26,832 nucleotides of DNA from Nanobdellota archaeon (GCA_021834945.1 JAKBRA010000007.1:1-26832); one strand, 5' to 3'; counted from the first letter of the stretch, positions 1-7,515 are shown. Notes: a model not told the origin generated them from the sequence alone. Program-made: numbers and translations.

Positions 1-552
1 TTTTACGTCGACGTAAAAAAAGTATATTTTTCTCCAAGAATGTCAAATGAAAGGTTAAGGGTCATAAAACAAGTCAAAAAGGAGGAAACTGTGCTGGACA
101 TGTTCTGCGGCGTCGGCCCATTTGCAATACCTATTGCGAAAAAAGCAGATAAAGTGACTGCGATAGACATAAACAGGAATGCCATAAAATTACTCGAGAA
201 AAACATTGAACTGAACAAAGTCTCAAACATAGATTATTACTGCGGAGATTCAGGCAAAATAGCCAAAAAATTGCGCGGGAAATTTGACAGGATAATAATG
301 AACTTCCCGCTTTACGCATATAAATTCCTTGGAACTGCTGTAAAAAAATGCAACGACAATGCAGTGATACACCTATATTCGTTCATAAAGGACGGAAACG
401 CAGAAGTTATAAGAAACGAAATAATAAAAGCGTGCGGCAAGCATTTCAAGGATGTAAAAATAAGCGAATACAGGGCCGGAGAAGTGGCTCCTTTCCTCGA
501 AAGGCGCTGCTTCGACATTTCATTAACAGATAAGATTACCAGAAGGCGCTAA
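1..552 (+). CDS. Trm5-like tRNA (guanine37-N1)-methyltransferase, 3' part
   Basis: This is the C-terminal part of a class I SAM-dependent methyltransferase. The reading frame is open from base 1 through the ATG at 40, and the residues before it (KVYFSPR) continue the family pattern, so the gene starts outside the window. Motif I reads LDMFCGVGPFAIPIA, followed by the acidic end of beta-2 (TAIDINRNA). The catalytic-region motif is IIMNFPLYAYKFL, where Trm5 proteins usually have NLP. Trm5 makes m1G37 next to the anticodon and prevents frameshifting. Only about 184 residues are present, covering the Rossmann catalytic domain but not the N-terminal tRNA-binding domains. The gene converges on rfcL with a 13-nt gap. 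Related Trm5/Tyw2 enzymes that make wyosine precursors cannot be excluded without the N-terminus. Confidence 0.85.
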   Translation, partial: FYVDVKKVYFSPRMSNERLRVIKQVKKEETVLDMFCGVGPFAIPIAKKADKVTAIDINRNAIKLLEKNIELNKVSNIDYYCGDSGKIAKKLRGKFDRIIMNFPLYAYKFLGTAVKKCNDNAVIHLYSFIKDGNAEVIRNEIIKACGKHFKDVKISEYRAGEVAPFLERRCFDISLTDKITRRR

Positions 553-565
553 TTTGTTGCTTGCA

Positions 566-1540
566 TCATCTGTAATAAGAATCCCATTTTGGAGCGTAGA
601 AATCTACTCTTGGAAAACCCACCTTAAACCCGTAACAGCTGTATACCATTATGTTCTTTACGTACTTTAGAAGGGCCCAGTTTTGCTTTTTTATTTTGTT
701 GAGGACGATGTCCGCTGTGGAAAGAGACTCAAAAAAATGGTAAAGCTCCTCCTTTTTAAGGACCTGCGGAGCCTTTTCTGCAAGCCATATCTCGAAGTTC
801 TTTGCTTCCATATCAGATGCAAAATATATCTCGGTGTTTTCTACTTTGCCGGCAAATACAGAGGTTATCTTATCAAAAATGGAGTCATCTGAATTCCTGA
901 AAGTGTCCATATGGGCTGCATTGGTTATGGACACGGTGTCCAAATCCGTTATTATACTTGAGAGGTTCCCCTTGGCTCCCATTACTATACTGTCAATAAG
1001 GCTCTCATTTATCCTCATTTTGTTGTACAAAACAAGCTTAACTGCAAATGCCTTTAATACCCGGTTGTTCAGCTTATAAAATCTTATCATTTCATAACCT
1101 GAAAGATATTTTTTGTATTTGCCGCGGAATATCTCGCCAGTCTCCGACTCGAATATTATTATAGAATTGCCTCCGATTGAATTAATCTTCTGCGCTATGG
1201 AAGGGTCTACTGACAATAATTTTTCCATGTCCTCAATATATATAACCTTCCTATCAGGCTGAAATAGCGATTTTGAGACGGCCGATCTTTTTATGCTTTC
1301 CAATATTAAAGAAGAGACGCTCTGGGTATCATCAGATAATTCATATAAATTTATGACCTCGAAAGCGGCCTTTAGCTCGTTTGCAATCGCCTCTGCAAGG
1401 AAGTTCTTGCCTGTTCCTGCAGGGCCGTTGAATATAAACTTGGATTTTCCGCTTTTGACCGCTGATAATGCCTTTGCAGAAATGCTGTTGGAATAATTCT
1501 CTACAAACATCTTTATTTCCGGTTTGAATAAAGATATCAT
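566..1540 (-). CDS. rfcL: Replication factor C large subunit, short and degenerate
   Basis: Large subunit of the clamp loader that opens the PCNA ring during replication. The assignment rests on an AAA+ fold plus a 4-nt overlap (ATGA) with the RFC small-subunit gene just upstream. At 324 residues it is clearly shorter than usual RfcL proteins (roughly 400-500 or more). The P-loop is GPAGTGKN (residues 39-46): the Mg-coordinating Thr/Ser after the lysine is Asn46. The Walker B region reads VIYIEDMEKLL, with ED (103-104) in place of the normal DE. The N-terminal WIEKYRP box is missing, and no PCNA-binding (PIP) motif is evident at the end (...APKWDSYYR). It is therefore either a very divergent RfcL or a catalytically dead paralogue. 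The AAA+ family is clear; the subunit name depends mainly on context. Confidence 0.75.
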   Translation of the reverse strand: MISLFKPEIKMFVENYSNSISAKALSAVKSGKSKFIFNGPAGTGKNFLAEAIANELKAAFEVINLYELSDDTQSVSSLILESIKRSAVSKSLFQPDRKVIYIEDMEKLLSVDPSIAQKINSIGGNSIIIFESETGEIFRGKYKKYLSGYEMIRFYKLNNRVLKAFAVKLVLYNKMRINESLIDSIVMGAKGNLSSIITDLDTVSITNAAHMDTFRNSDDSIFDKITSVFAGKVENTEIYFASDMEAKNFEIWLAEKAPQVLKKEELYHFFESLSTADIVLNKIKKQNWALLKYVKNIMVYSCYGFKVGFPRVDFYAPKWDSYYR

Positions 1541-2484
1541 ACCTGTTTAAGGCTGGCCAAAAAAGCAAGAAAGGCCTGGAACTGTATAAATGGCGTTGCT
1601 CCTTCTACTATCCTGTAATCCGTCTCTGCAAGTTTCTCGAAAACGTAATTCTTTACCTTGTCATTTACTATGTCGGTGGTTGAGATTATATTAAAAATAG
1701 ATATCAAAAGCTCCTTCATGTTTATTCCATTGTCTATTATTTCCGAGAATATCTCCCTTGATTTCTTGAAATCTCCTGACAATGCCGTCTTCAATCCATC
1801 CATCGTCTTCGAAACGTCCATCAATCCGCTGCTTTGCAAAACGGCTTTGGCATCTATCTTTTTGGAAACGTTTGAAAGCGACTGCATGAGATTTACGAGA
1901 GTTCTTAAATCTCCCCTGGAAACGTAGTCCAATGCATCCATTGCTTCTTTGTCCACGTCCAATTTCTCGCTATCCGCAATCCTTTCTATAAACTTATGCA
2001 CGTCCTCTTTCGAAAGCGGCTGGAACCTTAAAATTGCACATCTTGATTGTAAAGGTTCTATTATGTTACTTTGATAATTAACGCTGAATACAAACCGGCA
2101 CGTTGCACTGTACTCTTCCATCATCCTACGCAATGCCTGCTGTGCTTCCTGCGTCAATGAATCGGCTTCATCGAAAAGGATTATCTTAAAAGGAGCGTCT
2201 ATAGGCTTTGTCCGTGCAAACTCTTTCACCTTGCCCTGTATAACGCTTAATTTTCTGTCATCAGACGCATTTAACTCGATGAAATTCTGATTCCATACCG
2301 GACCGAATACTGCTTTTGCTAACACTACGGCCGAAGTCGTTTTGCCGACGCCCGGTGGTCCAGAGAGAATCATGTGCTGTATGTCTTTTTTCCCGGCCAT
2401 GGCCTTTAATTTCTCTACTATCTCCTTCTGCCCTATTATCTCATCGAAGGATTGCGGCCTATATTTTTCTATCCAGAGCGCCAT
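1537..2484 (-). CDS. rfcS: Replication factor C small subunit (clamp loader ATPase)
   Basis: A 315-residue AAA+ ATPase, the normal length for archaeal RfcS. It begins with the RFC box WIEKYRP (residues 4-10). It has a complete Walker A, GPPGVGKTT (42-50), Walker B LFDEAD (D105, E106), the sensor-1 region FSVNYQSN, and the SRC motif (147-149) that supplies the arginine finger to the neighbouring subunit. Four RfcS copies normally assemble with one RfcL and load PCNA onto primed DNA. Third gene of a four-gene minus-strand operon: it starts 2 nt after the KaiC-like gene stops and overlaps rfcL by 4 nt, so translation is probably coupled. All catalytic residues are intact, in contrast to its partner. 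Confidence 0.96.
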   Translation of the reverse strand: MALWIEKYRPQSFDEIIGQKEIVEKLKAMAGKKDIQHMILSGPPGVGKTTSAVVLAKAVFGPVWNQNFIELNASDDRKLSVIQGKVKEFARTKPIDAPFKIILFDEADSLTQEAQQALRRMMEEYSATCRFVFSVNYQSNIIEPLQSRCAILRFQPLSKEDVHKFIERIADSEKLDVDKEAMDALDYVSRGDLRTLVNLMQSLSNVSKKIDAKAVLQSSGLMDVSKTMDGLKTALSGDFKKSREIFSEIIDNGINMKELLISIFNIISTTDIVNDKVKNYVFEKLAETDYRIVEGATPFIQFQAFLAFLASLKQV

Positions 2485-2486
2485 AA

Positions 2487-3197
2487 TTATATATCTGCAA
2501 AAAGCTCTGCAGAAGGATAGACTACTATTCCAGTATCCTTTATGTCTAGAGGGATATACTTAGTCAAATGATTCGTAGACCTCATCTTTATTATTCTTAG
2601 CGCCCTTATAAAAGTGCCCTGCCTTTCTACCATATAAAGAGCTACCACCCCGTCTGCTGCAAACTCTTCTACTCCAAATGAAGAAAGTTTATTTTCCCCG
2701 TAAGGCATCTCACCTATGAAAATGGCTGTGCAGTTTCTAGCCTTTATTATGCTAGAAAGCTCTATTACCGCTTTCCTTATCGACATTATATCGGAGAAGA
2801 ACATCTGCAGATAAGTTACAGAGTCTATTATCAAACGCTGTGCACCCATGGCATCAAGTTCAGAGGAGATAACTTCCTTCATTGAATCGTAATCAACCAA
2901 AGGTATCGTTACAATCTTTATTATACCGTTATCAACGTATTCCTTCAATTTTGGATCGAATAATACGAACTGTTTTACCAGCTCATCCGGGCTTTCCTCA
3001 AGCGTAAAGTAGAGTCCCTTTTCCCCCTTTTTCGCGCCATCCGACAAGAATTGAAATGAAAACGTGGTCTTACCTGCACCAGGCGTTCCTGTAAGAAATA
3101 CGACGCTGTCCTTGGGAAATCCACCCTTTAAGGCTTCATCAAGCCCCGGCACTCCGGTAGATTCTCGTTCAATTTTGTTTGCGTCTTGTTTTTCCAT
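2487..3197 (-). CDS. Single-domain KaiC/RecA-superfamily ATPase
   Basis: A 236-residue RecA-fold ATPase of the KaiC family (single domain). After STGVPGLDEALKGGFP comes the Walker A GTPGAGKTT (37-45). The paired glutamates typical of KaiC-like proteins are in YFTLEES (E67, E68). Walker B is RLIIDSVTYL (D125). Archaeal single-domain KaiC homologues are widespread and mostly of unknown function; they have been linked to signalling, archaellum assembly (FlaH) and DNA-related roles. The start codon overlaps the stop of the winged-helix gene upstream (TAATG), and rfcS begins 2 nt downstream, so it is co-transcribed with the clamp loader. The two neighbours are probably functional partners, but the substrate is unknown. 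It lacks the L1/L2 DNA-binding loop signature that would make it a confident RadB. Confidence 0.85.
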   Translation of the reverse strand: MEKQDANKIERESTGVPGLDEALKGGFPKDSVVFLTGTPGAGKTTFSFQFLSDGAKKGEKGLYFTLEESPDELVKQFVLFDPKLKEYVDNGIIKIVTIPLVDYDSMKEVISSELDAMGAQRLIIDSVTYLQMFFSDIMSIRKAVIELSSIIKARNCTAIFIGEMPYGENKLSSFGVEEFAADGVVALYMVERQGTFIRALRIIKMRSTNHLTKYIPLDIKDTGIVVYPSAELFADI

Positions 3198-4069
3198 TAA
3201 GCCTCAAGTATCGTATCTCCCATTAACTGATATTTTATTCTTATAAGGGAATTCTGACTCAGGATCTTAGCCCATCTATCGATTAGATCCTTGCTTACAT
3301 TTAAAGATTGCGCTGCCTGCGAAGTTGTGATGGAATGCCTTTCCTTGATTAACGCAAGCAGTTTATTCAATGGATTATTTGCGATTTCATTTACCTCTTC
3401 CTCCTGGACTTTTCCCTGAGACTTTCCAAAATTAGTGGTTTCAAATATCTTTTTCTGCAATTCCGATTGCGAAGTAGCTTTGTTTACGTGGGAGATTGCT
3501 TCGAATGGTGAAAGCTGTGGTTCTTCCGGTTTATTGACAACGTTTACTTTAGTAGGCATTCCAGCCTGCAACTTATCCAACTTAGCCTCCTTTTCTTCCA
3601 TGGAAACTTTCGTTTCCTGCGGCTTTTCAGTCGCTGCTACCATTGGCCTGTTTTCTTCCAGATTGCCTGGTTTGTAGTTGGGACTTGGGGGAAGTTCATT
3701 TGCTATCTTATTAATTTTCTCTTCGTACGCATTAGCTTCTTTTGAAGTTTCCCTTAAAATCGGCTGCGGCGTCCTCTGCTTTTCAGTGCTAATCTGCTCC
3801 TTTTCAGTTTTTTTATCTACACCAAATAAAGGTATTTTTTTGCCGGCAGAAAGTTTCTCCATTGTATTTGCCTTCAGGTTTACCGTGCTCCCAGTGAGCT
3901 TTTCCCTTGTTTCTGCTAGGCTTATCTGCGGTATTTCCGGCAATTCAACGCCTAAAGAGGAAGCTGCCCTGAATAAAGAGCTATTTATTAAAGAAACATC
4001 AGAATAAATTTTATAAGACGTGTCTAGGATATTTTGTGCTACCTGCTTTAAACTACTGCCATTGTCCAT
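3197..4069 (-). CDS. Unknown protein with disordered middle and C-terminal winged-helix domain
   Basis: A 290-residue protein without a recognised family overall. Residues 1-50 are predicted helical. Residues about 60-210 are rich in Lys, Glu, Pro, Gln and Ser and look disordered. The last roughly 60 residues form a helix-turn-helix/winged-helix: LLALIKERHSITTSQAAQSL is followed by NVSKDLIDRWAKIL and a beta-wing. This pattern resembles archaeal DNA-binding HTH domains. It is the first gene of the operon with the KaiC-like ATPase, rfcS and rfcL. A TATA-like box lies about 26 nt upstream of the ATG, supporting a leaderless transcript and this start. It could tether the KaiC-like ATPase to DNA or act as its adaptor; that is inference only. 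Confidence 0.7.
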   Translation of the reverse strand: MDNGSSLKQVAQNILDTSYKIYSDVSLINSSLFRAASSLGVELPEIPQISLAETREKLTGSTVNLKANTMEKLSAGKKIPLFGVDKKTEKEQISTEKQRTPQPILRETSKEANAYEEKINKIANELPPSPNYKPGNLEENRPMVAATEKPQETKVSMEEKEAKLDKLQAGMPTKVNVVNKPEEPQLSPFEAISHVNKATSQSELQKKIFETTNFGKSQGKVQEEEVNEIANNPLNKLLALIKERHSITTSQAAQSLNVSKDLIDRWAKILSQNSLIRIKYQLMGDTILEA

Positions 4070-4089
4070 AATAAACTAACAATTTTAAC

Positions 4090-4101
4090 GTTTAAATAAT
4101 A
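4090..4101 (-). promoter_or_regulatory. TATA box of the wHTH-kaiC-rfcS-rfcL operon
   Basis: The minus strand reads ATTATTTAAAC here, centred about 26 nt upstream of the ATG at 4069. This is the spacing expected for archaeal TBP binding and a leaderless mRNA. Confidence 0.5.
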
Positions 4102-4109
4102 TTATAAAG

Positions 4110-5651
4110 TTAAATTTTTACAGTGTTCAATTTATTCTCCAATCCGGATATGTAGGATAAACTGCAAACTGGAGCAGTATTGTTCAATGTTTCACAGATC
4201 TGCGCCGTAAGGATGTTTGCCGCTCCTAAAACGGTCTGGCCAAAAGATCCACTTGCGGGATTTTCAATTGAATTCAACATGTCTTGATGCGTGCTGTACG
4301 CAGGATTTAACCCGCTAGAACTAATGTATGTTCCAGCGTTTATACTCGCTCCGTCAAATACATATTGGTTGTTTATATCAAAGATTGGCACGCCGCCGGC
4401 TAAAAAGTTGTAAATTCCGAACCCATGGTAAGATAGAAATGCTTGACTAGCAAGTACTACATTGTTGAAAACAAATGGAGAAACATCGGCAATTCCCGTT
4501 ACGTTAACTAAAAATGAAGAGCCGGTTTCATCCAATGGAATGAAATTTATGTAGCTGGAATTGTAATAAGCACCGACAAAGAAGGGCGTAGGATTACTGT
4601 CTCCATACGGTCCGCCATTAGAGGAAGGCTTTGAAACCGCGCCATAAAACAAGGCAGCGTTATAATCAAATGTAAACGTCGGTACGTTTCCATCATTTGT
4701 AGCAGACTTGTCATAGAATAAATTCGAAAAGTTGCCGAACCTTGACAATGCAATTATAATCGCCCACCTCATACCTGCACAGAATGGGCAGCCCTGCGCC
4801 CCTATATAAACAAACGTAGGTTTGCCATTATAAGTCAGAAGAGGCAGCTTGAATTCAGAGCTTCCATTGACTTTTACAGTTGAATTGCCGCCAACCGTTA
4901 TAGGAATTATATCATAATTGTTACTGCCTATTAACAAAACACAGTAAGCTGGATTTGGCCCATTTGAGCTGTTTCCTGCAGGCACACATTCTATATTGCC
5001 ACTTAATTGAGACTGCCCAACACCTTCCAATTGAGCACTCAAATTTGACAGTGCATTCGCATAACTTGGTTCTGATTGGCCTATAGGCCCTTTGAAAAAC
5101 TGAAAGGATGTGGCGGAGTTATTTATAGCAGAAAAGTTTGGAGATACCAATGAGTTTGGTATCGGCGTATTGCCAAGATTTGAATTCGAAACGCCGGATA
5201 AATTTGCAGAAGTAAACACTACTTTCCCTCCAAATGCTACTGCAGTTGATTTAGACGGTGCATGAAGGACAAATATTAAAGCTATTACGATTATCGCAAC
5301 AGCTACTACGCCGACAATCAAAGGAAGTATTACCCTGTTTTTATCGCTCTTACTCCGCTGCAATCCAGACGGAGCGGCATAGTCGGTTGAAAGTTTGGCA
5401 TTTTCTTCCCTCAACCTTTGTAGCTCTTTCAGCCTTTCATTTTCTTTTCTCAATTTTTCAAGTTCATCGTCATTAGGATTACTAGTAAGTTCTGCTTTCT
5501 TTTCCTCAGTTTTATTTTGAATATTCTGCTGAGGATTAGCTGCATTTTCACTGCTTTTTTCCGCAGCTACAGCTTTTTCAGGATGTAATTCTTTAGGAAC
5601 GTTCTCATTTTCCACACCGTTAACATTAGGTTCTTTGTCTTCGTCTGGCAT
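4110..5651 (-). CDS. Membrane-anchored DUF929-type thioredoxin-like protein
   Basis: A 513-residue protein. Residues 1-105 are charged and include a coiled coil (ELEKLRKENERLKELQRL, about 63-80). A single membrane helix spans about 107-130, so the long C-terminal part is probably extracytoplasmic. That part has Gly/Ser/Asn-rich sequence and then FVYIGAQGCPFCAGMRWAI, with CPFC at 288-291. This matches the archaeal DUF929 family, a thioredoxin-fold group (usually GAQGCPYCA-R-W). Extra cysteine pairs at 222/237 and near the C-terminus could form structural disulfides. A role in disulfide formation or reduction at the cell surface is likely but inferred. A TATA box at 5674-5684 sits 28 nt upstream, immediately after the RNase P RNA gene. 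The N-terminal cytoplasmic coiled coil is unusual for the family. Confidence 0.85.
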   Translation of the reverse strand: MPDEDKEPNVNGVENENVPKELHPEKAVAAEKSSENAANPQQNIQNKTEEKKAELTSNPNDDELEKLRKENERLKELQRLREENAKLSTDYAAPSGLQRSKSDKNRVILPLIVGVVAVAIIVIALIFVLHAPSKSTAVAFGGKVVFTSANLSGVSNSNLGNTPIPNSLVSPNFSAINNSATSFQFFKGPIGQSEPSYANALSNLSAQLEGVGQSQLSGNIECVPAGNSSNGPNPAYCVLLIGSNNYDIIPITVGGNSTVKVNGSSEFKLPLLTYNGKPTFVYIGAQGCPFCAGMRWAIIIALSRFGNFSNLFYDKSATNDGNVPTFTFDYNAALFYGAVSKPSSNGGPYGDSNPTPFFVGAYYNSSYINFIPLDETGSSFLVNVTGIADVSPFVFNNVVLASQAFLSYHGFGIYNFLAGGVPIFDINNQYVFDGASINAGTYISSSGLNPAYSTHQDMLNSIENPASGSFGQTVLGAANILTAQICETLNNTAPVCSLSYISGLENKLNTVKI

Positions 5652-5673
5652 TTTTATGTTAATACCTATCTGC

Positions 5674-5684
5674 TTAAATAAATT
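5674..5684 (-). promoter_or_regulatory. TATA box of the DUF929 gene
   Basis: The minus strand reads AATTTATTTAA, about 28 nt upstream of the ATG at 5651. It directly abuts the 3' end of the RNase P RNA, so termination of one transcript and initiation of the next occur within a few bases. Confidence 0.5.
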
Positions 5685-5966
5685 GCGGTATTGAATAGCC
5701 CGTTTTTTGTCATCCCTCTGCCTTAGTTCAAAGGCTTCTCAGTTGGATGCAACAACATTCGACTAAGCGCCGGAATACCGGTTTGCACCCTGAAGGTCTG
5801 CCGTTTCATCCTATTTTCAGCAATCAGCTTTCGCATCATCTCTTTGCACCGAAAACAGGTATCGTTTCTGCTCAGTTGCCTGCCTTTTACAGCAATGCAT
5901 TACTGCACTTCAGTTTTAAAGGTGAACGGACTTCCTCCTTTAATGGTCTGTTGCATACAATACCGC
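5685..5966 (-). ncRNA. rnpB: RNase P RNA (archaeal)
   Basis: Catalytic RNA of RNase P, which removes 5' leaders from pre-tRNAs. The ends are defined by a perfect 9-bp P1 helix: GCGGTATTG (5966-5958) pairs with CAATACCGC (5693-5685). Conserved region I is GGAGGAAGTCCG. P4 forms between AGTCCG (5932-5927) and CGGGCT (5702-5697), including one G-U pair. Further signatures are GCAGAAACGATACC, GATGAAACGGC...GGGTGCAAACCGG, and the 3' core GGGATGACAAAAAACGGGCT. The length of 282 nt is near the usual range for archaeal RNase P RNA. A TATA-like element sits 26 nt upstream of the P1 5' strand. This region has no credible protein gene; the open frame at 5747-5992 on the plus strand is antisense to the conserved RNA core. 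The RNase P protein gene rnp4 is at 22519-22839. Confidence 0.9.
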
Positions 5967-5968
5967 TA

Positions 5969-5977
5969 TTATATATA
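5969..5977 (+). promoter_or_regulatory. TATA box of the SWIM gene
   Basis: TTATATATA, centred about 29 nt upstream of the ATG at 6002. It lies directly against the 5' end of the divergent RNase P RNA gene. Confidence 0.5.
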
Positions 5978-5986
5978 GCAATCTGC

Positions 5987-5998
5987 ATTTAATAATTT
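5987..5998 (-). promoter_or_regulatory. TATA box of the RNase P RNA gene
   Basis: The minus strand reads AAATTATTAAAT, centred 26 nt upstream of the first base of the P1 helix (5966), as expected for archaeal initiation at the mature 5' end. Confidence 0.5.
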
Positions 5999-6001
5999 GT
6001 T

Positions 6002-6292
6002 ATGGAAGTAAAAACCTTGGATGATAAGGACCTTAAGAAGGACGAAAGGCTTTACATAAAAGGAATAAGATTAATTAGCTCCGTAAAAATAGATTATAAA
6101 ACGCAGAAGCATGTTTCTTTTCTTGTCCAGGGGGACAATGAGCTGCACAACGTAATGTATTTTGACGAAAAACCACAGGATAAAAGATGGCAATGCGATT
6201 GCAAGTGGTATACCCTTCAGAATAAACTATGCTCTCATATAATTGCAGTGAATCTGGCAATAAAGAACGGAAAATTGAAAATAGATCAGTAA
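6002..6292 (+). CDS. Small SWIM zinc-finger protein
   Basis: A 96-residue protein that is essentially one SWIM domain. The metal ligands follow the SWIM pattern CxCx(n)CxH: C65 and C67 in WQCDCKWY, then C77 and H79 in KLCSHIIAV. The N-terminal half supplies a beta-rich lead-in (IKGIRLISSVKI...HVSFLVQGD). SWIM domains bind DNA or proteins and occur in recombination-associated and transposase-associated proteins as well as many small archaeal proteins of unknown role. It stands alone on the plus strand, is divergent from the RNase P RNA gene, and overlaps the end of the next convergent gene by 7 nt. The start fits a leaderless transcript. The partner is unknown. Confidence 0.8.
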   Translation: MEVKTLDDKDLKKDERLYIKGIRLISSVKIDYKTQKHVSFLVQGDNELHNVMYFDEKPQDKRWQCDCKWYTLQNKLCSHIIAVNLAIKNGKLKIDQ

Positions 6293-7017
6293 TAAAGAGA
6301 CATGTAGGAAGGTACATTTAAGCCGGTACCTAATTTCTCCAATTTTACATTTCCTTCCTTTAACTCGTTGTCATGCCAGAAATCAACCGCTCTCATGAAT
6401 GCCGTCAATCTTTCATTTTTTATCTTGTCAATGTTTTTCAGTTCTCCCCCATCAAAAAGATATATCCTTGAGCCTATTATGCTGTTTTTATGCAGGGTTT
6501 GCCTGTAAACAATCGTCATGCCTTTTCCTTCTTTCTCACTGTAAAATCTTGCCTTTACAGTTTTGTTTAGGTTTTCCGTTCCTTCTTTTGCATTTGGATA
6601 TTCAAAATACCTCTCGGATTTTATGAGGGAATAACTGTCAAGGCTTTTGTTATGTGGCCCGTCATAAACTGAAACATTAAGCATGGCTAAATTTGGTATG
6701 GAATCCTTCTTAGAAAAGTTGTCCATGTAAAGCTCCGATGAAACAAGATATGAGTTGTTTGTTTCTTTCAATTTTTCCATGTTCACGAGGAATAAATCCA
6801 GGCCTTTATCCAAATAAGTAAGGTTTTTGCTTCCCTTTTTTGCTATTACGTGCTTGCTTTCTCCCTTATTGTTATACCAATTAAACGCGTCCATAGACTG
6901 CAAAACCGTTAAATCCTCATTGTCGGAAACGAGATTCAGTATCTCTTCATCGGAAGCCGTTATGTAATTTTGCTTTAGAAGGTCGTCCAAAATATCTCTT
7001 TCGTTTTTCGGCATCAT
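6286..7017 (-). CDS. Hypothetical protein, 243 residues
   Basis: Not a family I recognise. The protein is soluble, charged, and has no membrane segment or signal peptide. The N-terminus (ILDDLLKQNYITASDEEILNLV) looks helical; the middle and C-terminal parts alternate beta-like segments such as KARFYSEKEGKGMTIVYRQT and SRIYLFDGGEL with charged loops. No cysteine motif or P-loop is visible. A TATA-like box CTATAAATA lies about 28 nt upstream of the ATG at 7017 and just after the stop of the hemerythrin gene, so it probably has its own promoter. Its two possible start codons are consecutive (MM). The coding frame is supported by length, by genome-like codon use (ATA, AGG) and by the fit between neighbours. 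Confidence 0.65.
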   Translation of the reverse strand: MMPKNERDILDDLLKQNYITASDEEILNLVSDNEDLTVLQSMDAFNWYNNKGESKHVIAKKGSKNLTYLDKGLDLFLVNMEKLKETNNSYLVSSELYMDNFSKKDSIPNLAMLNVSVYDGPHNKSLDSYSLIKSERYFEYPNAKEGTENLNKTVKARFYSEKEGKGMTIVYRQTLHKNSIIGSRIYLFDGGELKNIDKIKNERLTAFMRAVDFWHDNELKEGNVKLEKLGTGLNVPSYMSLYY

Positions 7018-7040
7018 TACTAAATTTAAGAATAAACCCC

Positions 7041-7050
7041 CTATAAATAC
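7041..7050 (-). promoter_or_regulatory. TATA box of the 243-residue gene
   Basis: The minus strand reads GTATTTATAG, about 28 nt upstream of the ATG at 7017, in the gap after the hemerythrin stop codon. Confidence 0.4.
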
Positions 7051-7515
7051 TTATTTTAACGAACCCGTGCGCAATACTCTGCATGTCCATCCTTTTGGGG
7101 CAGAAGCATGCTCCACTTCCTTAAGAATAAGACCTGCCTGTTTTTTACTTTCCAATTTGTCAAGCTCAAGGTATATGTAACCTTCTTCCGCTTCATTGTG
7201 ACCTTTTAAGACACGCATAACGCCCTGCGTTTTCTTTTTTGCATCTTCAATTTCATTTACGGATATGAGCTTTTTAACTTCCTCTAACAATTTCAGTATA
7301 GCGCCGTGCTCTGCTTCTAAACCCTGTATTCTCAGTCTGTTCTCTTCGAATATTTCGGGAAAAAGGTATTCTTCCTCCCAAAACATGTGGTTTCTAAGCG
7401 AAGAGACTATCAAATCAAGCTTGTCTACATCGGGCTTTGAACTCAACGAAAGCAAGAAATCATTAAAATACGCGTCAATTCTTTCATGGTCTTTTGTCAA
7501 AACGCTGTCTAACAT
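7051..7515 (-). CDS. Hemerythrin HHE-domain protein
   Basis: A four-helix bundle likely to hold a di-iron (or other metal) centre, used in such proteins for oxygen, NO or iron sensing and storage. From the ATG at 7515 the protein has 154 residues with ligands in family positions: H10 (KDHERID), H43 with E47-E49 (RNHMFWEEEYLFP), H70 (EHGAI), and H106 with E110/E111 (GHNEAEEGYIY). After the bundle is a short tail with PKGWTCRVLR, whose cysteine may be functional. An upstream in-frame ATG at 7530 would add five residues; I prefer 7515 because a TTTAAATT box lies 26 nt upstream of it, giving a leaderless mRNA. The role is probably oxidative or nitrosative stress handling, by inference from the family. 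Confidence 0.88.
   Translation of the reverse strand: MLDSVLTKDHERIDAYFNDFLLSLSSKPDVDKLDLIVSSLRNHMFWEEEYLFPEIFEENRLRIQGLEAEHGAILKLLEEVKKLISVNEIEDAKKKTQGVMRVLKGHNEAEEGYIYLELDKLESKKQAGLILKEVEHASAPKGWTCRVLRTGSLK

Noticed and set aside
5258..5476. Frames antisense to coding genes (for example this 72-codon one)
   Set aside because: It lies opposite the well-supported DUF929 gene, whose length, motif and membrane helix explain the open reading frame.
5747..5992. An 81-codon plus-strand reading frame
   Set aside because: It is antisense to the conserved core of the RNase P RNA; its openness follows from the RNA sequence, and the product resembles no protein.
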